A stretch of 64,000 bases of DNA from Owenia fusiformis. Its lineage: Eukaryota; Annelida; Polychaeta; Sabellida; Oweniidae. The translations under genes were made by a program, and so were the position numbers. The notes under the pieces were generated by a model, which saw only the letters and a list, made by a program, of their open reading frames with translations, had not been told where the DNA came from and did no database searches. The stretch covers positions 29,519,936-29,583,935 of the forward strand of contig CAIIXF020000006.1 in assembly GCA_903813345.2 (NCBI GenBank). Reading direction: 5' to 3'. Numbering within the stretch: the stretch's first letter is position 1; every line of letters begins with the position of its first letter. Shown in pieces: positions 49,101 to 59,260 of this stretch.

Positions 49101-50614
49101 ATTTTGTAGCTAAACCTTTATTCTAGTTTTATTGTCCCAGGTGCCGTTACCATGGCAACGAAAAAGTTCTCCCGTGAGGAGAGTTATAAAGGAATAAAAT
49201 TTATATTTTTATATCTTTTGCCAAAATGAATTATCTTTTGTCTGTTCAAATTACAAGTAATAACTTCCAAAAATAAAGAAATGAGAGCATTTTTATCAGA
49301 ATATCTGGATCGACCCTTGTATAACTGGTTTTCAGTCCCTTTAAGACCAAACATTAACCTAATGGTTTATAAAAGAATAATTTGTCCAACTATTCCTCGT
49401 AAATATAATGTTGACCATTTCCCAAATTTTCTGTCATCATCAAGAAATATAACTTGGTGAAAGATGGAAGTCCAGTGAATTGTTTAATATTCTCAATGTA
49501 CCTTTTTACTGTAAACACATGCAGAACCTTGAATCACAAGTGCAGCCTCTGCAAAGTTTAATGTTGTCAAACCATCATCAAAAGTAATTCTAATTGTGTC
49601 TATCTGGAAACAACAAAATAATGAAAATATGATATATTTAATTTAGTGACATCTTTTTAAGACATATTCCACAATAATGACTAATCATCACATACAACTT
49701 TAGCACTGGTGATCCACTCGTTTACGCCGAATGAACCGTTTTGGTAACAAAATGTCGGAACATCTGAAAGGTACGATTTTTCTCGTTTCCTTATTTTACA
49801 CGTTGTAGGCAGAATTCCCACAACATTTTTTAACACAAACGTGTATCAGTATCATAAGTTTAAGAAAGTGTACATATTTGCGAACAAATAGTTCAGAAGA
49901 CAACAGAATCGTCGATTTACTTCCTCATTTAAGTTACATAAACGGTTTGGGTTAAAAGTGCAGATCTTAACTGTTTTTCGAAAAACCGTTTCTGTAACTT
50001 AAGTGAGGAAGTAAATCGACGATTCTCTTGTCCTCTGAGCTATTTTTTAGCAAACATGTACATTTTCTAAAACATATGATACTGATGCACGTTGTGAGAA
50101 AAAACATCGTGGGGATTCTGCCTACAACGCGTGAAATAAGGAAAAAAGAAAAATCGTGTCTTCGACGTTCCGACATTTTGTTACCAAAACGGTTCGTTTT
50201 GGTAACCAGCGTAATCCAGTGGATCACCAGTGTTTAGGCATTATAAGCAATGATTACCCAAATAAAATCCTCATTTTAGTGTTTAATCGTGGAAATTCCT
50301 TTTGGCAAAAGAACTCTCAACGCTATTGCATAGTTGGTCCTAAAAGTGTTTGTTTTTATAAATTAAATCTAAAATTGAAATAAATTAGACAATTTAAATC
50401 TACAATAGACAGGAGAAGAGCTGTTCATATATTTTCATTTCTATATACTATTAGTTTATATAAATTCTTACATCCATGTCAGGCATACATAACTTACCTC
50501 ACCAAGATATGAGGTCAAATCTCCAGCAATGTCTATATCCCAGTTCTTTGTCAGGTCTCTGATTGGCTGGAGCAGGTGGCCGAAGCGCTGCTCCAAATCA
50601 TTGCCCTGAGACAT
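37172..50614 (-). CDS. NCAPH2: Condensin-2 complex subunit H2 (kleisin), complete, 15 exons
   Basis: Kleisin of the nuclear condensin II complex, bridging SMC2/SMC4 and the HEAT subunits during chromosome compaction. Exons (minus): 50614-50498, 49603-49502, 48084-48029, 47757-47521, 47229-47063, 46618-46556, 46334-46146, 45918-45802, 42868-42741, 42169-42085, 41833-41735, 40036-39966, 39705-39604, 37762-37613, 37309-37172. All joins are GT-AG and in phase, totalling 606 residues (human 605). Conserved blocks: [13 protein letters not shown] at the N-terminus, [47 protein letters not shown] with KPFKKGRP in the middle, YEDLVRHHV, and PYDIHTYG in the C-terminal winged-helix region. Acidic stretches lie between domains. 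It is divergent from LMF2, with starts 2.6 kb apart. Confidence 0.96.
37930..39310. repeat. 605-bp tandem duplication with GGCCGCC motifs
   Basis: The block TTTTGATGACAAGAAT to TTCAAAATGGCCGCCACG is repeated with a 604-605-bp period (38027/38631, 38486/39091), plus partial copies. ATTCAAAATGGCCGCCA and AAAAATTTCAAGTTGAAC recur inside each unit. It fills NCAPH2 intron 13 and ends in CCCGCCCGCCCGCCC at about 39281. Confidence 0.8.
40468..40634. mobile_element. 167-bp hairpin MITE in an NCAPH2 intron
   Basis: AATATAGACCTCAGAGCAGG, TCGAATACACACC and GGGCTAGGCACAAA are answered by TTTGTGCCTAGCCC, GGTGTATTCGA and CGGTCTATATT around a ~40-bp loop. It abuts the LINE fragment at 40640. Confidence 0.75.
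40640..41711 (+). pseudogene. 5'-truncated LINE, C-terminal part, two frameshifts
   Basis: Fragment of the ORF2 of a non-LTR retrotransposon: the region after the reverse transcriptase fingers, with [18 protein letters not shown] in frame one. It continues in the next frame with [20 protein letters not shown] and [11 protein letters not shown], then [14 protein letters not shown]. After another shift it gives [13 protein letters not shown]. The Cys/His pattern and ENEKHFLLEC are typical of this class. It ends in TAAATAAATAAATAAA, a microsatellite-like tail as in CR1/L2-type LINEs. It lies antisense in NCAPH2 intron 11, its tail 24 bp from the exon 11 donor. It is not functional. Confidence 0.85.
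42406..42513. mobile_element. Second copy of the TGTCACCACC MITE
   Basis: TGTCACCACC and GGTGGTGACA ends, with CGTTACAGATGCCAAACTTT inside, as in the sirtuin-intron copy at 4001-4099. It lies in NCAPH2 intron 9. Confidence 0.6.
42869..45801. other. 2.9-kb NCAPH2 intron 8 with a CpG-rich core
   Basis: No nested gene is recognised. Inverted-like stretches near 43606-43660 (ATTGTTATGACGTCATTGAT, TTGATGCC) and 45590-45640 (the complement) may be the ends of a ~2-kb element. The middle (about 44190-44680) is unusually CpG-rich, with CTACGG, GTACGG and TACGTAG motifs repeated in both orientations. The ORF at 44356-44541 lies in this part and resembles nothing. Confidence 0.5.
48281..49319 (+). mobile_element. 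Mariner-type DNA transposon relic, 1.04 kb
   Basis: The ends CAAGGGTCGATCCAGATATT and AATATCTGGATCGACCCTTG are perfectly inverted and flanked by TA (48279-48280, 49320-49321). Plus-strand transposase remains are split over two frames: HHDNAPSH with the second catalytic Asp, then [15 protein letters not shown] with the third. It ends with HYFERMRK and a stop at 49060. The N-terminal DNA-binding part and the first catalytic Asp are missing, and the element is shorter than the ~1.3 kb of intact mariners. It lies in NCAPH2 intron 2. Confidence 0.9.
49704..50232. mobile_element. MITE, CACTGGTGATCC family, 529-bp copy
   Basis: CACTGGTGATCCACTCG and TGGATCACCAGTG ends, with long inner inverted arms (GGTAACAAAATGTCGGAACA, AACAGAATCGTCGATTTACT). 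The TTTAG duplication is perfect on both sides. It carries the uninterrupted TTTAAGTTACATAAAC site that is broken in the 20248 copy. It lies in NCAPH2 intron 1. Confidence 0.85.
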
Positions 50615-52039
50615 ACCTAGACTCTATAGTTGGCAACTTTGCGCTTAGCCGATATATACAGAGCTAGAGAAAATATAAAAGACACTTGAAATACAAAAAG
50701 AAAATATGGTTTCAACAATAAACAAGAATATACTTATAATCATTCCATTTATATTGTTTTCATTAAATGTTATCACTCTCACTAGCAAAACGTTCAAGTC
50801 ATCTTCACAAAAATATTGACCTTGTTTGTTTAATCAAGTCTCACCATTATACATGCAATTCTTTTAACCTTATTGACAAAAAAAGATTTCCTATGATTTC
50901 CCAAGCGTTTAAAAGGCCTCCAGATGTTCAGAAAACTTTGAAAAACACTTGATAGAGAGCACAGATTCATTTAGTTACATTGTTGAAACTAACTTATTGT
51001 AAATATTAATTCCTCATGTTTGAAGAGCTCTCATGAGAGGTATAACTTTGTCTACATCCGGGTTCTTTCCCATTGGATTACACAGGAGTGCGATTTTCAA
51101 TGCTGCACTAAAGCTTTATTAAACATTTATGTAGTGTTGCATTTGCACAAATGATAGATATGTATGATATTAAGATATACAACAAGGCTTTTTGAACTAT
51201 AATCCCCAAATCCGAAGAAATCTTTAGTTTGAAATGCTGTCCAACTCCAGTGACGTCACTGATTTCCCACAAATTGCTCAGACGCCATTGAAGATCGAAA
51301 AAATATAAATAATGTAACTTTGAATATCAGATTATCTTTCTGATTATCGAATAGATTGGATCATGAAACTATGCTCGAGCGCTGGTGGAATATCGGAGGC
51401 TGAGAAACTGTCATTTTTGTTTCACGCTAGTTTTATCAGAATTTGTTGAAATTTTGTTCGAGTAATCTTTCGCCAATATGATGTTATACAGTACATACGC
51501 TATGATGAAATCCTCGACCAATGAAATTAGCGGATCGTGACCTTTGACTTTGAAATCTCCGGATGTTTCGTTAAGAGTAATCGACTCGTTCGGCGGGCCA
51601 ATGAAATTGTGTCCCTTCCAAAATCCAAAGCGATGCATCATGGGAGATATTTATGTAAATTACCATCTGAACTCTTATCGCGAATATGTCTATTGAAATT
51701 ATAGGTGCATTCATGCACCCTCTGGGTCTCTGAGGATCGTGTTGGCCCCAGGGGTGCATAACGTGCAATGTAAATTTATCAAATTTAAGAAATGCTGAAA
51801 ACTCCGGATTTGATGTTTTTGACTTTTCTCCCAAGATCTTACCTCAATCTTGAAAATTCTTTCACCACTGGATAGCGGGACCAAAAATCTTCAAAATGAA
51901 CCCATAAATGCCTCGCTTTATTACAGTAATTATGTGTAATCGTTGCAGATAAGACGAAATTGCATTTCTGACCGGTCTTCTTGACATTTTCGCTGACCTA
52001 ATTTCAAGTGCGCATGCGTTGCATAAATCAGTGTGATGA

Positions 52040-52235
52040 TCACGTGACGTGACGTAATTTGATGATCACGTGTTGTAATGTTTTCCAATAACCAGTTGGT
52101 AAAACTGCTATAGTGGATTCTTGATTCAATATGTTTTGTTATCACGTCTTGTAACTGTTCTGGCTTCAAATCAAATCCAAACTTTGGTTTTATGTTATGC
52201 GAATAGAGATCATTGATTTCTTCCATCGAATACAT
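52040..52235 (-). pseudogene. RecQ-like helicase N-terminal fragment, frameshifted
   Basis: From the ATG at 52235 the minus strand reads FGFDLKPEQLQDVITKHIES, and after a one-base shift STIAVLPTGYWKT. This matches motif 0 and Walker A of RecQ-type helicases (LKPEQ, LPTGYGKS), with the key GK glycine changed to Trp. The frame then stops. It is a relic of a helicase gene or of a helicase-bearing mobile element. Confidence 0.5.
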
Positions 52236-52559
52236 GATGGTCGAATGAATGATATAAACTCTGTATAGTTAAATAGATGGCAGTAATATTCAATGGCTAC
52301 TCTCGTCAAATCTCGTGAGAATAGAAGCCGCCATAAAGATTTTGTGAACAGTAGCGACAAACGGCGATTTTGCTACAAAATTAGCACAATTCAACCTTCT
52401 ACAACCACAAAGCTATGGTAATTTTTTGTATAAATCATCAATGTATCCATTTTGTTTATATTTCTCTGTAAATGACGCAGAGATTCTAAGCAGAAGATTA
52501 AAATAAAGTGAACCGTCAAAAATAATCAAGAAAAACTTAGATTGGCATGAATTTACAAG

Positions 52560-52622
52560 GATAAACACCGCCTCTAATGCAAGTCCTTACGACAATCCAA
52601 CGCATTAGAGGCGGTGTTCACC
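52560..52622. repeat. Left copy of an inverted repeat around LMF2 exon 1
   Basis: CACCGCCTCTAATGCAAGTC and CATTAGAGGCGGTGTTCACC form a hairpin. The segment from TGCAAGTCCTTACGACAATC to TTCACCGTCT returns in inverted form at 53388-53437, beyond LMF2 exon 1. Confidence 0.75.
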
Positions 52623-53218
52623 GTCTATTGAAATTATTGAAAATCATTGCTGATTCTGACAACTACCAGTTTTGGGCATTCTATCATCTATTTGAATGAT
52701 GGTAGACGAAACACAGTGGTAAACTGAAGGTATTTTTTCTTGCTGTCATGTCTGTTATATATGTAGACGTCTTACTCAACGCAATCATGGTAATAACTGA
52801 ATATATTGAAATATTTACTTACTTTTCTGATCCCGCCATTTATTTCAGAAATTACAACTCTTAGAAAGACAACCTTTCATTGGTCAAAAACAGGAAAATT
52901 TTAATGAACCAATCAAATCAACGGATACATAAAAAATAGTCCAGTCGAATATAATATTCCGCGTTCGTAGAATAATACTTTTCCCATCATGTAACACCAT
53001 TTACGTCAGATAAAACATCATAGATATGATTATAAGATCATAAGACTGCTATGTAAATTAATCAATATAAATTTGTAGACTTTTTTCAACACAGTTTAGA
53101 AGAATTATTTTTCTTGTCAAGGGTTCAGAAAAAGGTGCTCTTCGCCCCACTGATCAATTTTTGGAGAAAATATTGTCTCTAATATTTGTGCTATTTGCAC
53201 TTTTTGTGGAGGTGAACC

Positions 53219-56200
53219 ATGGCTAGTATTGGCATGACCCGTGATCTGTTTCTTTGGTGGATGTCTGGAATATATTTATGCGCATTTGCATCTTTGTATA
53301 TACAAATACCAGGTAAAGTTAGCTATTAGCCATTGTTTCTAGCCAACTTCTAGAGACTTCTGAACATGTGAATCTGTTCAGTGCTAGACGGTGAACACCG
53401 CCTCTAATGCGTTTGATTGTCGTAAGGACTTGCAACACGATCCTCAGAGACCCAGAGGGTGCATGAATGCATCTAGTTCAGTGCATGTCAATATTGTTTT
53501 GTATGTATGTGCATTTTGAGAAACCACACAGTGTTATACTTTCTAGAGTAGATCTAAATGTAGATCTAGGATGTACTGAACTTCAGCTCGCCACATTTAT
53601 ATACGTTACATTTATTGGAGAAGCTGAGCAAAGAACTATAACCCTGCATACATGTACAGTTCATTTTATATATAGAGGATATAGTCTAATCGCACCCCCT
53701 GACTAAGAGCTGGCTATGCCCCTGTGTACCATAGGCATAGCCAGGGGGTGCGATGGGAAATTTAGCGATCGCGATGGGTGATGGGTGGATACTGTGCTTA
53801 TGCTACATGGTTAATGAACAATTACAACCCATGTCATTGTTTTATTTCATCAGTTAAACCTAAAAAATAAGAAATCAAAAGATCATTGTGCAATAATATG
53901 TAAAAAATATATTCCTATTGTACATAAATCACAATTGTATATCATGGATTGCTTCTAGTTTGGCTAATAAAGTATGTGGCCTCTTATATTTTGATGCTTC
54001 TCTGCCATAGTATTTTCAAAAAGATGAACATGGCTTTAAATTACAAGAGATAGGCTTATTGCACATAAAACTAAATAATCTGAAATATACAAATGTCATT
54101 TTTGTACAATATGAATAAATTTTTTTGTTCGCCAATAAGGGGGGGGGGGGTAAGATCGTGGCATAAGCAAGGGAAGATTTGTTTTGAATTTCTTCTGCTA
54201 TCTAATTGTTCAGTCAACCATGAAGCATAAGCACAATGTTCAACAGAAAATAGAGGAGTGTCAAAACTAATTATTTTCTGCTAAGAAACACATTTCAGAG
54301 TTCAGTGGATCTTCAATATTTTGGTCTCAATATTAGACCATCTTACTTAATCAATACACTATAAAGCAGCAGACAACTAATCTATGTTGTGATTTGTTGA
54401 TACATTGAGCTCTTCCCCTTATGGATTGGCTCTACTATTAGTGCACTACCCAGTCTTTTTAACAAACTCCTGTGTACTACCGTAATCAGTAATGGTAAAC
54501 TCTTACTTCCATTCCTAGACTCATCCAGAAACGAATGTTAAACTTTCTTCAATATTTAATATAACTTTCTCACCAGACATGGTTGACTGATATGTCAGCA
54601 AATGAAATGATCATAATACATGTTTCAGGCCTTTACGGAGACAATGGGATCTTGCCAGCAAAGCTTGTCGTCAGAGATAGTAAGTTAATTTTTAATTTTA
54701 TATTTTTATGGTGTGAGCATGACACACATATATGTTTTGAAAAACATTCATTACATCTTTATTAAAGCTGTACTATTTTGTACATTTTTTACAGTAGAAT
54801 TTGATTAAAACCTAAAACTTTAAGGTGCTCCATTTAAAGTAACAATATGAAACCAATGACAGCTTTGACTATTTTTACATTTATTATTTTACTTTAATGT
54901 CGAAAAGTGGTTGATCTTTAACATTTATTGTTTCAGAAGCAAAAGATGTGAATGATTTCTTCAAAGGGAGCCCAACCCTGCTGAGTCTTACTCCCTACTT
55001 AGGTCTGACCACACAGCAGGGTATGGAGTTCCTGACATTTGGGGGCATCCTCGTTTCTTTCCTGATGTTCATCTCCAAACCTCAGAGAAGTTGCGCAGGA
55101 TTCTTCCTGCTTTGGGCACTCTATTTCTCAGTTTATCAGGTAAAGTTACTCTACAATATGCAAAGTGCCTCAATGCATTAACTATTCTATTTTGCTGATT
55201 GAAATAAGTTATTTTTTAAAAGCACATTACAAACAAATACATGTACATGTATATTGTAACATGAAAGGTTTTAATACATCCTAGACATTTTAATTATATT
55301 ATTTACTTGTGTTTATTGGTTCAAAATAGTTAATGTTTTTGAATGGAATATTTTGTATTTGATTTTGTTGTTGAATAATTATGAGAATTGGTGTTTTTCA
55401 GGTTGGGCAGACTTTCCTCTGGTTCCAATGGTATGTATTTTTGAGAATCATTATTTAAAAATATGTATTTAATTTTTTGTTGGCTTACACCTTATGGATT
55501 ATCCACTTGTCTGTCCATCTGTCTGTTACCCTTTGCATTCATTATCCCATCGAACGAAGTTCGGAGGGATATAGGGAACGCCTCCGTCCGTCCGTACGTA
55601 CGTCTGTACGTACGTCCGTCCGTCCATCCGTCCGTCTGTCCGTCCGTCCGGGCAATAACTCAAATACGGTTGGCCAGATTTTGTTCATATTTTGTACACA
55701 TATACCCTATGGGGTTAGAAGTTCTGCTCGAAAGCCGATTTTCAAAATGGCCGCTCATTTCAAAATGGCGGCCATTTTAGTGACGATTTTACAGTAATTT
55801 AGGTGCAATATGTAAAACTGTAATAGCAATATGTTTTAAATGTAAAAAGATTATAAAGGACTTTAATAATGCTACAAATGTAGATATTAAAGAAGCACAT
55901 GGCAGCCATCTTGAAAAATGGCGGCCTTTACTCGTCATTTTACGATTTTTGCTGTAACTCAAAAAGTAGTGGAGCGATTTTGTTCATATTTGGTATGTGG
56001 ATACTATAAGCATTGCACACTGTCTAAAGACACTTTTGGTAGAAGGCAGCCATTTTTCAAAATGGCCGCCATTTTAACGTATTTTACTATAACTCGAAAA
56101 GTAGTGGAGCGATTTTTTTCATATTTGGTATGTTAATACTATAAGCATGGCACACTGTCCTATGACACTTTTGGTAGAAGGCGGCCATTTTGAAATTTTT

Positions 56201-58379
56201 TTTGAAAAATGGCCGCCATTTTAACATATTTCACTATAACTTGAAAAGTAGTGGAGCGATTTTGTTCATATTTGGTATGTGAATACTATAAGCATGGCAC
56301 ATTGTCCTATGACACTTTTGGTAGAAGGTGGCCATTTTGAAAACAATTTTGAAAAATGGCCGCCATTTTAACGTATTTTACTATAACTCGAAAAGTAGTG
56401 GAGCGATTTTGTTCATAATTGATATGTGAATACTATAAGCATGGCACATTGTCTAATAAAACTTTAGGGAGTAGTCGGTCATTTTGAAAAATGGCCACCA
56501 TTTTTATGTGTGTTATTTTACAAGCATGTGTGCGATTTTTCAAAAATTTTAGAGGTGGCTACTTAAAAGCATATTATTTCTTCTGATGACAACTTGGCTA
56601 GTGAGCAACCATTTTGAAAATGGTGGCCTTTCTGGTGTGTTGTTTTATGATATTTGCGCTTCGTTTGTAAAAATGCCAGCCATTTCTGTTCGATGGGATT
56701 CGCTACGCTTTGGCGTTGCCGTTGTTCTGGTTTGGCTTCACTTCTTAAAAGAGAGCTTCGTCTTCACTCTTTCAAACTAAAATAAACCTGTGAACTCACC
56801 GCACCAATCAATGTTCTTCAGCCAAATTTGACCGACGTTCTTTATATGGTCATTCCTTCTGACGTCATCGTTTAGCCCGGAATTGACTAATGATATGTGC
56901 ATATTTAGTAAGAACGCATTTGGCGTATGTTTCTTCAAGCTCGCTGATTGGTGGAAGGTCAGCGCGTAGGTCAAAAGTAATTTACCCAAACTGTCACCGG
57001 TACCCGTCGTGGGGGCGGGGCTACTAAACTGTAATATGGTCTCTACTAGGCAGAGTGTAGTTTAACTAGACTCTGCACGCAGGGTATCTGTCTGTACATT
57101 CATCTGTATGTCTTCCAAACTTGAGAACAAGACAAATGAGAACTGCCATTTGTTCAATATACAGAGTTGTTCCACTTTCCAGAATTATTAAGTGCATATA
57201 AACAATATACTACTGTAGTACATGTACTTATCAGTGAATCAAAACAAAGCTATATTATTTCATTTCAGGGACATATTACTTCTTGAAGCTGGCTTCCTTA
57301 CAGCATTGCTAGCCCCTATCAATATAAAGCTGTTCCGGTGGAGTGTAATTGGTTATAACCAACATGATCATGTGACGCTGTGGCTCGTCAAGTGGCTTCT
57401 CTTCAGGCTCATGTTCGCATCTGGTGTCGTCAAACTCACGTCACATTGTCCAACATGGTGGGGACTAACAGGTACTAGCAAATACATTCTTTCTGAGTTT
57501 TAGTTTTTTCATTAACACAGTTATATTACTATTAAATTCTTAATCATGACCCTCTATAATTACAACCCCTCTGATAATCTTTATTTATTGCTATTATTAA
57601 AAAACTTTTTGATATTTGTTGATTATCTGTTTGATGTAATAAATATTTCCTTAAATTGGAATTAATCATTGAGCATTTTAATTTAACCAGAAATGGTGAC
57701 ATATTGTTATAGTTCCAAACTCTCTCTCTTTTTTGGACAATGTTCAGCGGTTGGTGTTTGTAACAAATGACAGGTGGTGAAATTTTGCATGTTAATACCT
57801 CATTTAATACTTTGTACATGTAATAAGCCACAAATCTGAACTTGGATTTATGTTTTTCAGCTCTCACTTATCACTATGAGACTCAGGTGAGTATTTTTCA
57901 TTAAAGTTTTTCATGTGTGTAATATTTAAACTAGTATTGATATACGTAATTTAACAAAGGATGGCTTGGCTATATTCACTATCAACATTATCAACAGTTC
58001 CAACCCATGTTATGGGCCTATTAAACAATGTTAAGAGCAAATGAATTTGAAATTCATAATTATGATGTAGAAATTTTAAACTTTTACTCCTGTTTGTATA
58101 TACTCGTATGAATATGAAGAAAATGACAGAAACGTATCTTTTTAAAAATTGGTCCACCCAATGTTTCTTCAAATTCATGGTTTTTATGTACCTGTCCTGC
58201 ATATTTTTCATCTTGTTCATTTTCAGTGTATTCCAACTCCAGCAGCTTGGTACCTTCATCAGTTACCCGAGTGGTTTCAGAAGTTCAGTGTGGTGGCAAC
58301 ATACGTCATAGAGATACCCATCCCATTCTTGTTCTTCGCTCCAGTCAGAGCTCTAAGGCTATTTAGCTTTTATTCACAG
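53219..58379 (+). CDS. LMF2: Lipase maturation factor 2, first seven exons (3' part not found)
   Basis: ER multi-pass membrane protein of the lipase maturation factor family; LMF1 is needed for folding of lipoprotein lipase, while the role of LMF2 is less clear. Exons 53219-53312, 54629-54679, 54937-55139, 55402-55430, 57269-57471, 57861-57886 and 58227-58379 join in phase into 253 residues. Landmarks are [84 protein letters not shown] and [16 protein letters not shown]. These are family blocks in the right order. Human LMF2 has about 700 residues, so roughly 450 are missing. No later exon is seen before the palindrome at 59261 or after it. The gene is divergent from NCAPH2. Confidence 0.93.
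53388..53475. repeat. Right copy of the inverted repeat, fused to a second repeat
   Basis: AGACGGTGAACACCGCCTCT through GTCGTAAGGACTTG is the inverted copy of 52577-52622. It continues directly into CAACACGATCCTCAGAGACC and GAGGGTGCATGAATGCA, which is the inverted copy of 51703-51746. Confidence 0.7.
53690..53765. repeat. Inverted GCACCCCCTG module
   Basis: ATCGCACCCCCTGACTAAGA, GCTGGCTATGCC and the mirror GGCATAGCCAGGGGGTGCGAT form a hairpin of the GTGCGATCGCACC type seen at 10400, 10740 and 15050. It lies in LMF2 intron 1. Confidence 0.6.
55555..56500. repeat. CCGT microsatellite followed by ~148-bp GGCCGCC repeats
   Basis: CCGTCCGTCCGTACGTACGT-type sequence at about 55585-55650 leads into four to five copies of a ~148-bp unit containing AATGGCCGCCATTTTAACGT, AAAAGTAGTGGAGCGATTTT and TACTATAAGCATGGCACA (markers near 56061, 56209 and 56356). 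It fills LMF2 intron 4. Several ORFs here are artefacts. Confidence 0.85.
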
Positions 58380-59260
58380 GTAAGTTTCATAATAGTAGTT
58401 TCATATGCTTCCCTAGAATTGAACATCTCCAAGCTCTTTTAATTATAGATCATTTTTTATTCTTACCTTTGTCTAAAAATCCCTTTTCTGTCTTCAAAAA
58501 GCTATTACATTATTTTCACATTCAAACTTTCATAAAATGCCTATATTGACCGAATTTGAGATTATTGAGATATGGTAGTAAGAGTAGACTATGCTGATTG
58601 GGATTTAGGGTAGTGATAATTTTTCAACTAAAGTTAAATTGCACCTGAGAAGATCCCTGCATGGGAAAAGTAGGCACGAACATGTTCCTAATAAGGAGTT
58701 AGGGATATGAAAACTTTATATGATAAATATGCTGGCTACAAGCCTAAGGTATTTCAGTCAGATTATAATTATCTTGCATTTTTATGTTTTGAAAAATGGA
58801 AATGCAATGAATCAAAAAATGATTAGAGATAAGTCTGGGACAAAGAGTTGAATCCAGCATAGAAAATCCATTAAAATCAAAAATGGGAGTATGGGATCGG
58901 GAATGGGGTTAAACATCTGTCCTCACCTGATGAATTCACTATTATTCCTATTTCGGAGTACACATATTTTCCATTTACATCAATGATGAAATTAACATTT
59001 GATATTTTCAAAAATCACAATCAAGCTATTGTAATTTTAGCAAAATCATGTTAATCAAAAGTAAAAAAGTGTGTTGTATTTTAATGGTATGTTATGTCTC
59101 TCAGACTGTCTTGTTTAGCTTTAAAACATTGCCAATAAGTAAATCCCTTCCATGGAGATAAGTAACATAAGCTGATATTGAAGAAAAATGATTTTGGTGC
59201 AAGATGTCATGTCGGATTAAAATGGCTAAATCCATAGTTCATAATTATGGTTATTGCCAA

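Larger units (their letters stand above)
50615..53218. promoter_or_regulatory. Divergent intergenic region between NCAPH2 and LMF2
   Basis: The start codons of the two genes face away from each other across 2.6 kb, so both promoters must lie here unless a first non-coding exon is elsewhere. I see no TATA box or unambiguous CpG island. The region holds a helicase relic (52040-52235), an unrecognised minus-strand ORF (51641-51411, starting MMHRFGFWKG), a hairpin at 52567-52622 and GCGCATGCG near 52011. Confidence 0.45.

Noticed and set aside
51411-51641. 76-codon minus-strand ORF starting MMHRFGFWKG upstream of NCAPH2
   Set aside because: The composition looks protein-like, but there is no recognised domain and no supporting splice partner; left unannotated apart from the mention in the intergenic entry.
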